DNA of 52,542 nucleotides, taken from an uncultured Oscillibacter sp. GTDB lineage: Bacteria; Bacillota; Clostridia; Oscillospirales; Oscillospiraceae. Under the pieces are notes generated by a model. The model did not search any database, was not told where the DNA came from, and saw only the letters and a program-made list of their open reading frames with translations. Positions 24,530-32,312 of the stretch are shown here, piece after piece. The first letter of the stretch is position 1; every line of letters starts with the position of its first letter. Made by a program: the position numbers and the translations under genes. The DNA lies in contig CAJTZK010000015.1 in assembly GCA_910583785.1 (NCBI GenBank), forward strand, positions 1 through 52,542, read 5' to 3'.

Positions 24530-26740
24530 ATGATTGATCGGATTGCCCATAAGCTGACCCGCAGGCCCAAGCTGGTGGCCCTGATTGCCGTGCTGATGCT
24601 GATTCCCTCCGTCATCGGCTATGCCGCCACCCGGATCAACTACGACATCCTGTCCTACCTGCCCCAGGACCTGCCCTCCTCCCAGGGGGAGCAGCTGCTG
24701 GAAGAGCCCTTCCAGATGGCGGCTACCAGCATGCTGATTGTGGAGGGGATGCCTGCGGGCTACACCAACAGACTGATTCAGGACATCCAGGACATCCCCG
24801 GCGTGTCCAGCGCCGTGTGGCTCAGCAACCTGGTGGGCATCCAGGTCCCGGTGGAGATGATCCCGGCGGACCTCCGGGAGATGTTCTTCTCCGGCCGGGC
24901 CACCATGATGCTGATTCAGTACGACCATCCCGGGGCCTCTGACGAGACCATGAAGGCCATCCAGCAGGTGCGGAACGTCTGCAACGAGCGCTGCTTCCTG
25001 GCGGGCTTCTCCGTGGTCATCAAGGACACCCGGGATGTGATGGACGGGGAGCTGCCCATCTTCGTGGGGCTGGCGGTCCTGCTGGCCCTGGCTGCCATGA
25101 GCGTCACCCTGGAATCCACGGTCCTGCCCTTTGTGTACCTGGCCAGCATCGGTATGGCCGTGGTCTACAACTTCGGAAGCAACATCTTCTTAGGCCAGAT
25201 TTCCTACATCACCAAAGCCATCGCCGCCGTGCTGCAATTGGGCGTGACCATGGACTACTCCATCTTCCTCTACCACCGCTACGAGGAGGAGCGGGAGCGC
25301 TATGACGACAAGCGGGACGCCATGGCCCAGGCTATCATCGCCGCCTTCCGCTCCCTCTCCGGCAGCAGCATGACCACCATCGCGGGCTTCCTGGCCCTGT
25401 GCTTCATGCGGCTGACCCTGGGAAGGGACATCGGCATCGTCATGGCCAAGGGCGTGGTCCTGGGGGTGGCGACGGTGATCCTGGTCCTGCCGTCCCTGGT
25501 GCTGATATTCGACAAGCAGATCGGAAAGCACAAGCACAAGACCCTGATTCCCTCTTTCGATAAGGTCAACGCCTTCATCCTCCGGTATAAGGTTCCCCTG
25601 GTGGTGCTGACGGCGCTGCTGTTTTTCCCGGCGGTCTACGCCCAGCGCCACGCGGACATCTACTACAAGCTGGACGAATCCCTGCCCCGGGACCTTCCGT
25701 CCATCGTCAGCAACGAGAAGCTGAAGGACGATTTCGATATGGCGACCAGCCATTTCGTGGTCCTCCGGGACGGCCTCAGCGCCGCCGACATGGGGGAGCT
25801 GGAGCGCCGGATGGAGGAGGTCCCCGGCATCACCTCCGTGGTGTCCTTCCACAAGATGCTGGGCGTGGGCATTCCGGACTTCTTCATCCCGGAGGACGTC
25901 AAGAACATGCTCCGCCAGGAGGGCTGGCAGCTGATGATGGTCAACTCCAGCTGCGCCCCGGCCACCAGCGAGGTGGCGGCTCAGCTGGATGCCATGAACG
26001 AGATTCTCCACAGCTACGACCCCTCCGCCATGATCACCGGGGAGGGAGCCATGTACCGGGACCTGATTGACACCTCGGCGGTGGACTTCCAGGTGACAAA
26101 TTATATTTCCATCGCGGCCATCTTCCTCATCATCGCCTTTGTGTTCAAGTCCGCCTCCGTTCCCCTGGTGCTGGTGGCTACCATTGAGCTGGCCATCTTC
26201 ATCAACCAGGGCTGCTGTTACTTCCTGGGCACGGAGATTCCCTTCATCGCCCCTACCATCATTAGCTGCGTCCAGCTGGGGGCCACGGTGGACTATGCCA
26301 TCTTGATGACTTCCCGTTTCCAGGAAGAGCTGAAAAAGGGCCTGAGCCGGGAAGAGGCCATCCGCATTGCCGCATCCTCTTCCGACGCGTCCATCGTCAC
26401 CAGCGCCCTGGTGCTCTTCTGCGCCACCCTGGGGGTGTCCTTCGTCTCCTCGATTGACCTCATTGGGGCCATCTGCGTCATGCTGGCCCGGGGAGCCCTG
26501 ATCTCGGCGCTGGTGAGCATCTTCCTCATGCCCGCCATCCTCTGTGTCTGCGAGCCGCTTTTCAACAAGACCAGCTGGCACTGGAGGACGCCGGACGCCG
26601 CCCCGGCCCTGCCCTCGTTGGAAAAGGAAGCGCTTCCCGGGGCGGAGGACCCGCCTGCCCCGGAGGGGGAGCCCGCCTCTTCGGAGGCGGCGCCTGGGGA
26701 GGAAGTATCCGTGGAAGCGGTTCCCCTTCACGCGGAATAG
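24530..26740 (+). CDS. MMPL/RND-type membrane transporter
   Basis: A 736-residue exporter with the two-fold MMPL architecture: TM1 at residues ~15-33, an extracellular domain, TM2-6, then TM7 (VPLVVLTALLFFPAVYA), a second extracellular domain and TM8-12. Each half has the conserved TM4/TM10 segment: LGVTMDYSIFLYHRY and LGATVDYAILMTSRF, with the Asp-Tyr pair used for proton coupling in MmpL proteins. The C-terminus is a short acidic Pro-rich tail. The substrate is unknown; relatives export lipids, antimicrobials or surface polymers. It forms an operon with the upstream exported protein and is probably controlled by the two divergent TetR proteins. Confidence 0.92.
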   Translation: MIDRIAHKLTRRPKLVALIAVLMLIPSVIGYAATRINYDILSYLPQDLPSSQGEQLLEEPFQMAATSMLIVEGMPAGYTNRLIQDIQDIPGVSSAVWLSNLVGIQVPVEMIPADLREMFFSGRATMMLIQYDHPGASDETMKAIQQVRNVCNERCFLAGFSVVIKDTRDVMDGELPIFVGLAVLLALAAMSVTLESTVLPFVYLASIGMAVVYNFGSNIFLGQISYITKAIAAVLQLGVTMDYSIFLYHRYEEERERYDDKRDAMAQAIIAAFRSLSGSSMTTIAGFLALCFMRLTLGRDIGIVMAKGVVLGVATVILVLPSLVLIFDKQIGKHKHKTLIPSFDKVNAFILRYKVPLVVLTALLFFPAVYAQRHADIYYKLDESLPRDLPSIVSNEKLKDDFDMATSHFVVLRDGLSAADMGELERRMEEVPGITSVVSFHKMLGVGIPDFFIPEDVKNMLRQEGWQLMMVNSSCAPATSEVAAQLDAMNEILHSYDPSAMITGEGAMYRDLIDTSAVDFQVTNYISIAAIFLIIAFVFKSASVPLVLVATIELAIFINQGCCYFLGTEIPFIAPTIISCVQLGATVDYAILMTSRFQEELKKGLSREEAIRIAASSSDASIVTSALVLFCATLGVSFVSSIDLIGAICVMLARGALISALVSIFLMPAILCVCEPLFNKTSWHWRTPDAAPALPSLEKEALPGAEDPPAPEGEPASSEAAPGEEVSVEAVPLHAE

Positions 26741-26755
26741 CGGAACCTGCAATAA

Positions 26756-26785
26756 AGCCCCCGGAGGATTTGTCCTCCGGGGGCC
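26756..26785. terminator. Terminator between MMPL operon and glpK
   Basis: GCCCCCGGAGGA and TCCTCCGGGGGC form a 12-bp stem with loop TTTG, followed by CTTTC on the plus strand; it lies between two converging genes. Confidence 0.85.
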
Positions 26786-26799
26786 TTTCGGCATATTCG

Positions 26800-28299
26800 T
26801 CAGCCTTCCTCCTTTGCCCAGGCCATGGCGCAGTTCACGGCCCGCTTCCAGCCCTTCAGAAGTTCCCGCCGCCGCTCTTCAGGGATGAGGGGGGAGAAGC
26901 TCCGCTCACAGGCCCAGTTATTCCGGATTTGCTCCTGGCTCTCCCAAAAGCCGGAGGCCAGCCCCGCCAGGTACGCCGCCCCCAGGGCGGTGGTTTCGAT
27001 GCACCGGGGCCGCTGGATCTGGGTGTCTGACAGGTCCGCCTGGAACTGCATGAGGAAGTTGTTGGCGCTGGCCCCGCCGTCCACCTTGAGGGACCCCAAG
27101 GCCAGGCCGGACTCCTCCTTCATAGCCGCCAGCAGGTCGTTGGTCTGGTAGGCCAGGGATTCCGTTGCCGCCCGGATGAAGTGTTCCCGGGTGACGCCCC
27201 GGGTGAGGCCTACCACGGTGCCCCGGGCGTAGGGCTCCCAATAGGGGGCCCCCAGGCCCACGAAGGCGGGAACCACGTAGACGCCTCCGGCGTCCTCCAG
27301 CCTCTGGCAGATGTCCTCCGTCCTGGCGGCGCTGTCCAGCAGCCGCATCTCATCCCGGAGCCATTGGATGGCGGCCCCGGCGATAAAGACGCTGCCTTCC
27401 AGGGCGTAGCGCACCGATTCCCCGGCCCCGGCGGCGATGGTGGTGAGGAGCCCCCGCTTGGAGGAGACCGCCTCCGGCCCGGTGTTCATCAGCAAAAAGC
27501 CTCCGGTGCCGTAGGTGCTCTTCACGTCCCCCGGCGCAAAGCCGCACTGGCCGAAGAGGGCGGCCTGCTGGTCCCCCGCGGCGGCGGCGATGGGGATGGA
27601 CCCGCCGAATTTATCCGTCTCGCCGAACACGTGGCTGCTGGGCAGGGCCTGGGGCAGCAGGGAGGCGGGAATGCGGAAGTAGTCCAGGAGCTCCTGGTCC
27701 CACTGGAGCTTGTGGATGTCAAAGAGCATGGTCCGGGAGGCGTTGGTGTAGTCCGTGGCGTGGACCCGCCCGCCAGTCAGGTTCCAGATGAGCCAGGAGT
27801 CCACGGTGCCAAAGCGCAGTTCCCCCCGCTCCGCCCGCTGCCGCACTCCCGGGACGTTGTCCAGAATCCACTCCAGCTTGCTGGCGGAGAAATAGGCGTC
27901 GGGGATCAGCCCCGTCTTTTGCCGGACGGTTTCCTCCAGCCCGTCCCGCCGGAGCCGCTCCATGCGCTCCGCAGTCCGGCGGCACTGCCAGACGATGGCG
28001 TTGCAGACGGGCTTCCCGGTGGCGGCGTCCCAGACCAGGGTGGTCTCCCGCTGGTTGGTGATGCCGATGGCGGCGATTTCCCCGGGCCGGGCGTCGGCTT
28101 TCTGCATGGCCTCCATGGTGACGCCCATCTGGGTGGCCCAGATGTCCATGGGGTCGTGTTCGACCCAGCCGGGCTGGGGATAGATTTGGGGGAACTCCTT
28201 TTGGACCACGGCGCGGACCTCCCCCCGCTGGTCGAAGAGGATGCACCGGGAGCTGGTGGTCCCCTGGTCCATGGCGATTACATATGCTTTCCCGTTCAC
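26800..28299 (-). CDS. glpK: Glycerol kinase
   Basis: A 499-residue FGGY-family kinase producing sn-glycerol-3-phosphate. Motifs: YVIAMDQGTTSSRC at the N-terminus (nucleotide-binding), GITNQRETTLVWD, YFSASKLEWILDN, TYGTGGFLLMNTG and the C-terminal DGGASANNFLMQFQADL. I choose the GTG at 28299 because GGGGAGGT lies at the right spacing and the length then matches GlpK (about 500); a longer in-frame extension to 28410 runs into the preceding gene. It lies 19 bases after a monoacylglycerol-lipase-like gene, which would supply glycerol. Confidence 0.95.
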   Translation of the reverse strand: MNGKAYVIAMDQGTTSSRCILFDQRGEVRAVVQKEFPQIYPQPGWVEHDPMDIWATQMGVTMEAMQKADARPGEIAAIGITNQRETTLVWDAATGKPVCNAIVWQCRRTAERMERLRRDGLEETVRQKTGLIPDAYFSASKLEWILDNVPGVRQRAERGELRFGTVDSWLIWNLTGGRVHATDYTNASRTMLFDIHKLQWDQELLDYFRIPASLLPQALPSSHVFGETDKFGGSIPIAAAAGDQQAALFGQCGFAPGDVKSTYGTGGFLLMNTGPEAVSSKRGLLTTIAAGAGESVRYALEGSVFIAGAAIQWLRDEMRLLDSAARTEDICQRLEDAGGVYVVPAFVGLGAPYWEPYARGTVVGLTRGVTREHFIRAATESLAYQTNDLLAAMKEESGLALGSLKVDGGASANNFLMQFQADLSDTQIQRPRCIETTALGAAYLAGLASGFWESQEQIRNNWACERSFSPLIPEERRRELLKGWKRAVNCAMAWAKEEG

Positions 28300-28318
28300 G
28301 TCCGCACCTCCCCGCGGG

Positions 28319-29245
28319 TTACAGGGCGGCCTGGAAGAAGCGGAGGATGTCCTGTTCCACCTGGTCCTTGAGGCCGCTGTAATTGTGAATCTCGTGGCGG
28401 TAGCCGTCATAAATTTGGGTGGTTACCTTGTGGCCGGAGTCCTCCAGCCAGGCGGAGACCTGCTTGACGCCTGCGCCGTACTGGCCCACCGGGTCCTCGC
28501 CCCCGGCGATGTTGTAAATGGGGAGGTCCCTGGGGACCTTTGCCGCCCAGGCGGGTCCGGTGATGCAGTCGATCATCTGGCAGAAATAGAGGAAGGAGCG
28601 GTTATTGGTGGGCCGGGAGAAAGCGTCCAGGGGGTCCAAGGCGTGGTCCGCCTGGACGTAGGGGTCGGAGCAGATCCACTCGTTGCCGAATTTGATCTCC
28701 TCCGTGCACCGCTCGCACATCCAGCCAAGCAGGGCCCCGGCGGCGTTGGGATCGGAGGCGTCCCCCTGTCCGGCGTCCACGGCGGCTTGGAGCATAGCCA
28801 TGCCCTGCTCCAGGCCGGGGAAGACGCCGCTGGTGCCGCAGAGGGTGACGGCGCTGAGCTCCCCGCCGTAGGCCGTGATATAATCCCGGGCGATAAAGGA
28901 GCCCATGCTGTGGCCAAAGAGAACATAGGGGAGGCCGGGGTATTGCTCCTTGACCAGCTTCGTCAGGGTGTGCTCGTCCTCCATCATGGTATGGGGGCCC
29001 TTGTCCCCCCAGTCGCCCCAGGTGCCGTTGACTACAGCGGTCCTGCCGTGGCCCACGTGGTCGTCCGCCGCCACAATAAACCCGGCGTCCAGGAATTTGG
29101 AAATCATGTGGAGGTACCGCCGGGAGTGCTCCCCAAAGCCGTGGACCAGCTGGATAATGCCCACGGGCTTAGCGGCAGGGACGTAGATCCACCCCTGGAC
29201 CTGGTCCCGCTGGTTGAAGGACTGAAAGCTGATCTCGTGTAACAT
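28319..29245 (-). CDS. Alpha/beta hydrolase, monoacylglycerol lipase-like
   Basis: A 308-residue alpha/beta-hydrolase of the serine aminopeptidase S33 / monoacylglycerol lipase group. Seen: the oxyanion segment IIQLVHGFGEHSRRY, the nucleophile elbow LFGHSMGSFIARDY, a late acid in AGGEDPVGQYG and the catalytic His in GYRHEIHN. No signal peptide, so it is cytoplasmic. It is the first gene of an operon with glpK: hydrolysis of monoacylglycerol followed by phosphorylation of the released glycerol is a coherent route (inference). Start ATG at 29245 follows AGGAGGAGC. Confidence 0.88.
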   Translation of the reverse strand: MLHEISFQSFNQRDQVQGWIYVPAAKPVGIIQLVHGFGEHSRRYLHMISKFLDAGFIVAADDHVGHGRTAVVNGTWGDWGDKGPHTMMEDEHTLTKLVKEQYPGLPYVLFGHSMGSFIARDYITAYGGELSAVTLCGTSGVFPGLEQGMAMLQAAVDAGQGDASDPNAAGALLGWMCERCTEEIKFGNEWICSDPYVQADHALDPLDAFSRPTNNRSFLYFCQMIDCITGPAWAAKVPRDLPIYNIAGGEDPVGQYGAGVKQVSAWLEDSGHKVTTQIYDGYRHEIHNYSGLKDQVEQDILRFFQAAL

Positions 29246-29319
29246 CGCTGCTCCTCCTGTTCCGGGCGCGGGAAGCGCCCTGTCATATCGTATCGCCGGA
29301 AAATTAAGGAATTAAAGAA

Positions 29320-29348
29320 AGTATACCGTGCCCCGCCGTCCCTGTCAA
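29320..29348 (-). promoter_or_regulatory. Promoter of the lipase-glpK operon
   Basis: Minus strand TTGACA (29348-29343), 17-base spacer, TATACT (29325-29320). Consensus -35 and one mismatch in the -10, about 75 bases upstream of the start. Confidence 0.82.
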
Positions 29349-29395
29349 CCAAAAGCGGCGGAGTTCCCGGGCGGGGGAATTTTTTGAAAAGGGGC

Positions 29396-29424
29396 TTGCC
29401 ATCCGGCGGGGAATCCGCTATGCT
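29396..29424 (+). promoter_or_regulatory. Putative promoter of the ROK regulator
   Basis: TTGCCA (29396-29401), 17-base spacer, TATGCT (29419-29424), about 42 bases before the ATG. Lies back to back with the lipase-glpK promoter. Confidence 0.55.
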
Positions 29425-29465
29425 ATTCATAAAGCCTTTATAAAATAGACAGGAGATGTGAAGCC

Positions 29466-30584
29466 ATGACCACAACGCCTGCCAACAACATGGACGTCAA
29501 ACGGCGCAACCGGGTGAACACCCTGCGCTGCATCCTGGCCAGCGGCCGGGTTTCCCAGATGGAGCTGACCCAGAAGCTGGCCCTCAGCTGGCCGACCATT
29601 CTGCAAAATGTAAAGGAGCTGGTGGAGCTTGGCCTGGTCCGGGAGGATGGGATGTATGCCTCCACTGGCGGCCGGAAAGCCAGGGCTTACGCTCCCGTGC
29701 GGGACGCCCGGGTGGCGGTGGGCATAGAACTGGCCCCGGATCATGTCGGCGTGGCGCTGGCGGACCTGGGTGGGAACCTGCTGCGCCAGGCCACGGGGGC
29801 CCTCCGCTTTTCCCTGGAGGACATCTATTTCAAGTACCTGGGGGGCCTGCTCCAGCGGTTTGTGGAGGCCAGCGGGGCGGCGGACCGGATTCTCGGGGTG
29901 GGAATCGCCCTCCCGGGCATTGTGGACGGGGAGCGGGGCGTTCTGCGGAATTCCCATGCCCTGGAGCTGCGGAACGTGCCTCTTGGCCGCTTTACACAGC
30001 AGATTCCCTGGCCCTGCCGCTGCCTCAGCGCCGCCCACGCCGCCGGGCTGGCGGAGCTTCGCGGCACGGAGGGAGACATGGTCTACCTATCCCTGGACGA
30101 CACGGTGGGCGGGGCCATTCTCCGGGACGGGGAGCTCTGCCTGGGGGACCACCTCCGGGCGGGGGCGTTCGGCCACATGACCCTGGTTCCCGGCGGCCGC
30201 CGGTGCTGGTGCGGGAAGGAGGGGTGCCTGGACGCCTACTGCTCCGCCAAGGTCCTCTCGGACCATGCCGGGGGCAGCCTATCCGCCTTTTTCGAGGAGC
30301 TCCGCTCCGGGGACACCGGGAAGCGGGAGCTCTGGCGGGAGTACCTGGAGCACCTGGCGGCGGCGGTGAACAACCTCCATGTCAGCTTTGACTGCGGCGT
30401 GATGGTGGGAGGCCGGGCCGGAGCCTGCCTGGAGGAGTTCGGGGAGCTGCTGCGGGCCCTGCTGGCGGAGCGGAACCCCTTTGAGCCGGACGCCTCCTAT
30501 TTAAAATATGGGCTCCGGCCCAAGGAGGCCGCTGCCGTGGGCGCGGCGCTGACCCAGGTGGAGGCGTTCCTCCAGGAGCTTTGA
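29466..30584 (+). CDS. ROK family transcriptional regulator (NagC/XylR type)
   Basis: A 372-residue regulator with an N-terminal winged HTH (RVSQMELTQKLALSWPTILQ near residues 35-55) joined to a ROK sugar-kinase-like domain. The ROK zinc motif is complete: CWCGKEGCLDAYCS, preceded by GAFGHMTLVPGG. The ATP-binding glycines are poor, as is usual for ROK regulators rather than kinases. ROK regulators generally sense sugars or phosphosugars. It diverges from the lipase-glpK operon, so control of that operon is plausible, but a glycerol/lipid role would be unusual for this family. Confidence 0.88.
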   Translation: MTTTPANNMDVKRRNRVNTLRCILASGRVSQMELTQKLALSWPTILQNVKELVELGLVREDGMYASTGGRKARAYAPVRDARVAVGIELAPDHVGVALADLGGNLLRQATGALRFSLEDIYFKYLGGLLQRFVEASGAADRILGVGIALPGIVDGERGVLRNSHALELRNVPLGRFTQQIPWPCRCLSAAHAAGLAELRGTEGDMVYLSLDDTVGGAILRDGELCLGDHLRAGAFGHMTLVPGGRRCWCGKEGCLDAYCSAKVLSDHAGGSLSAFFEELRSGDTGKRELWREYLEHLAAAVNNLHVSFDCGVMVGGRAGACLEEFGELLRALLAERNPFEPDASYLKYGLRPKEAAAVGAALTQVEAFLQEL

Positions 30585-30704
30585 GTACACAGGCTGGACC
30601 GCTCCGCCCAAAGAGCGGCAGGCGTAAAGTCTAAGATGGGTGCAGCTGGTGGCGGGGCAATGCGCCATATCCTAGAAAACCAGCCGTACCGGAAAGCGAA
30701 CCCG

Positions 30705-30743
30705 CCAACCGTGTCCGGGGCCCGTTTCTCCGGACACGGTTGG
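30705..30743. repeat. Perfect 14-bp inverted repeat
   Basis: CCAACCGTGTCCGG (30705-30718) and CCGGACACGGTTGG (30730-30743) flank an 11-base spacer. No T run follows on either strand. It lies between the convergent ROK and capA genes, just beside a proper terminator. Function unknown. Confidence 0.75.
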
Positions 30744-30752
30744 CAGAGCGGC

Positions 30753-30795
30753 AAAAGACGGGGGACAGGACCTTGCATCCTTTCCCCCGTCTTTT
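30753..30795. terminator. Terminator between ROK gene and capA
   Basis: AAAAGACGGGGGA and TCCCCCGTCTTTT form a 13-bp stem with a 17-base loop; A and T runs make it usable from both converging genes. It lies 14 bases after the capA stop on the minus strand. Confidence 0.8.
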
Positions 30796-30808
30796 CGGCG
30801 GCCTGGCC

Positions 30809-32038
30809 CTATTGATGTCCGGCCCGCTCCGCGCCGAAGACGGCATGGCAGGTTTCCAGGGCCGTATTCAGCTTCTGCCGCAAAGCCTCTCCGGTTTCAC
30901 TGGAATCCAGGGCCGCGTGAATATCCACCAGCTCGAAGCGGGGAGAGGCCCCCGCCGCCCGGTGGAGCATGTACATGGGAACGTAGGCGTAATCCGTGAC
31001 CTGGGTTTCCCCGGTTTCGTTATCCCGGGTGAGGGTCAGGGTCAGCACCGCCGTGGTGTCGGTATTGGGCTTGGTTTGAGAGGATATGAAGTTCCCCAGG
31101 GAGTAGCAGACGAAGCCCTGCCCCCCGCCGGGGAGGGTCCGGAGTTCCATGGGCTGGGGCACGTGGGAATGGCCTCCCAGGATGAGGTCCGCGCCGTGGT
31201 CAAAGAGGAAGGCCGCCAGTTCCTCCTGGTGCTGGTTCTGCTTGGTTTGGTATTCCAGGCCCCAGTGGATCATCACCGCGACCAGGTCTGTCTCCATGGC
31301 CTGAGCCGCCTCCAGGTCTGCGGCCAGGCGGTCCCAGTCCGGCTTGGAGAGGGTGGTCAGGTAGTCGGTGTGAAAGACATTGAGGGCGTAGGGGTGTTTC
31401 TTGGGCAGGGGGATGCCGTTGGTGCCATAGGTATAGCCCAGGAAGGCCACCGAGATGCCGCCCACACCGGCCACGGCGATGCGGCGGCTGTTGTATTCCT
31501 CCTGGGTGCGGCTGGAGCCCACGTGGGCCAGTCCCGCCTTATCCAGCGTGTCCAGCGTCCGGCTTAGGCCGGAGAAGCCCCGGTCCAGGCTGTGGTTGTT
31601 GGCGGTGAGGCACAAGTCGAACCCCAGGGCCTTGAGGTCATGGGCCAGATCGTCGGGGGAGTTAAAGGCGGGATAGCCAGAGTAGGGAGGGCCGCCGGAG
31701 AGGGTGGTTTCCAGATTGACCACCGCGTAGTCCGCCGCTTCCACATAGGGCTTGGCGGCGGACATGATCCTGGCGTAGTCATACCGCTCCCCGTTCCAGG
31801 CGTCGTTGGTGACAGGCATATGGCTCATGGCGTCGCCGCAGACCGCCAGGGTGGCCACAGTAGGCTCCGGGGGCGGGGGGTCCCCCGGAACAGGGGGGTC
31901 TTCAAAAGCTGCGGGGACAGGGACTGCGGATTCTTCCTGGGCAGGCGGGAGGCCGGGGGCCGCTGTTCCGGCGGGAACGCCGCAGGCGCTCAGCAGCAGG
32001 GGCAGGCAGAGCAGGAGGGCGGTAAGCTGCCGTTTCAT
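30809..32038 (-). CDS. CapA family lipoprotein (metallophosphatase-like)
   Basis: A 409-residue predicted lipoprotein: signal peptide with lipobox LLSAC (Cys at residue 19), a Pro-rich linker (about 20-60), then a PGA_cap/CapA-like domain with AVCGDAMSH, VNLETTLSG, LTANNHSLDRG, VMIHWGLEYQ and LGGHSHVPQP, the Asp/Asn/His pattern of the calcineurin-like fold. The family includes the poly-gamma-glutamate synthesis protein CapA, but no capB/capC genes are near, so capsule synthesis is not implied. Anchored outside the membrane. Transcribed from a consensus promoter at 32117-32145. Confidence 0.88.
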   Translation of the reverse strand: MKRQLTALLLCLPLLLSACGVPAGTAAPGLPPAQEESAVPVPAAFEDPPVPGDPPPPEPTVATLAVCGDAMSHMPVTNDAWNGERYDYARIMSAAKPYVEAADYAVVNLETTLSGGPPYSGYPAFNSPDDLAHDLKALGFDLCLTANNHSLDRGFSGLSRTLDTLDKAGLAHVGSSRTQEEYNSRRIAVAGVGGISVAFLGYTYGTNGIPLPKKHPYALNVFHTDYLTTLSKPDWDRLAADLEAAQAMETDLVAVMIHWGLEYQTKQNQHQEELAAFLFDHGADLILGGHSHVPQPMELRTLPGGGQGFVCYSLGNFISSQTKPNTDTTAVLTLTLTRDNETGETQVTDYAYVPMYMLHRAAGASPRFELVDIHAALDSSETGEALRQKLNTALETCHAVFGAERAGHQ

Positions 32039-32116
32039 GGGAGGACCTCCTTGTTTAAAAAATCCATGGAAGCTGGCTGGGGGGGAAGCTCCCGCTTTTC
32101 GGGGGCTTCCGGCCTG

Positions 32117-32145
32117 ATTATAGAGCTTTTTCCCCGTTCTGTCAA
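32117..32145 (-). promoter_or_regulatory. Promoter of capA-like gene
   Basis: Minus strand TTGACA (32145-32140), 17-base spacer, TATAAT (32122-32117): perfect consensus in both boxes. Confidence 0.88.
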
Positions 32146-32228
32146 CGAGAGGCCCCTCCGGCGCACCCCCTGCCCTGGCGGCGCCGTTCCGGCCGCTTTT
32201 TTCAAGGGATGAAAATGAGAGGAAAGCA

Positions 32229-32258
32229 TTGACAAAAGGGCTTCCCGCCTCCTATAAT
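32229..32258 (+). promoter_or_regulatory. Promoter of chemoreceptor gene
   Basis: TTGACA (32229-32234), 18-base spacer, TATAAT (32253-32258), about 50 bases before the chosen ATG. A longer reading frame would begin inside this -35, which argues against that start. Confidence 0.85.
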
Positions 32259-32312
32259 GGAGCCATGCAAATTGGAGCCGGAGGAGTCTGGACAAAAAAT
32301 AGGGGTGGAGAG

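Noticed and set aside
23075..24928. 617-codon minus-strand frame with Ala-Val-Ser-Ala-Gly repeats
   Set aside because: It is the reverse reading of the 18-bp array and its gene; no start context or homology, while the plus frame has a signal peptide and a strong promoter.
28300..28410. 37-codon N-terminal extension of glycerol kinase
   Set aside because: It overlaps the upstream lipase gene and has no similarity to GlpK; the GTG at 28299 with GGGGAGGT fits the family length.
30809..32038. Poly-gamma-glutamate capsule locus
   Set aside because: Only a CapA-like protein is present; no capB, capC or pgs genes are adjacent, so the capsule role is not supported.
32229..32312. Upstream extension of the chemoreceptor gene
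   Set aside because: The alternative start lies inside the -35 box of a consensus promoter; the ATG at 32313 has its own RBS and gives a normal receptor N-terminus.
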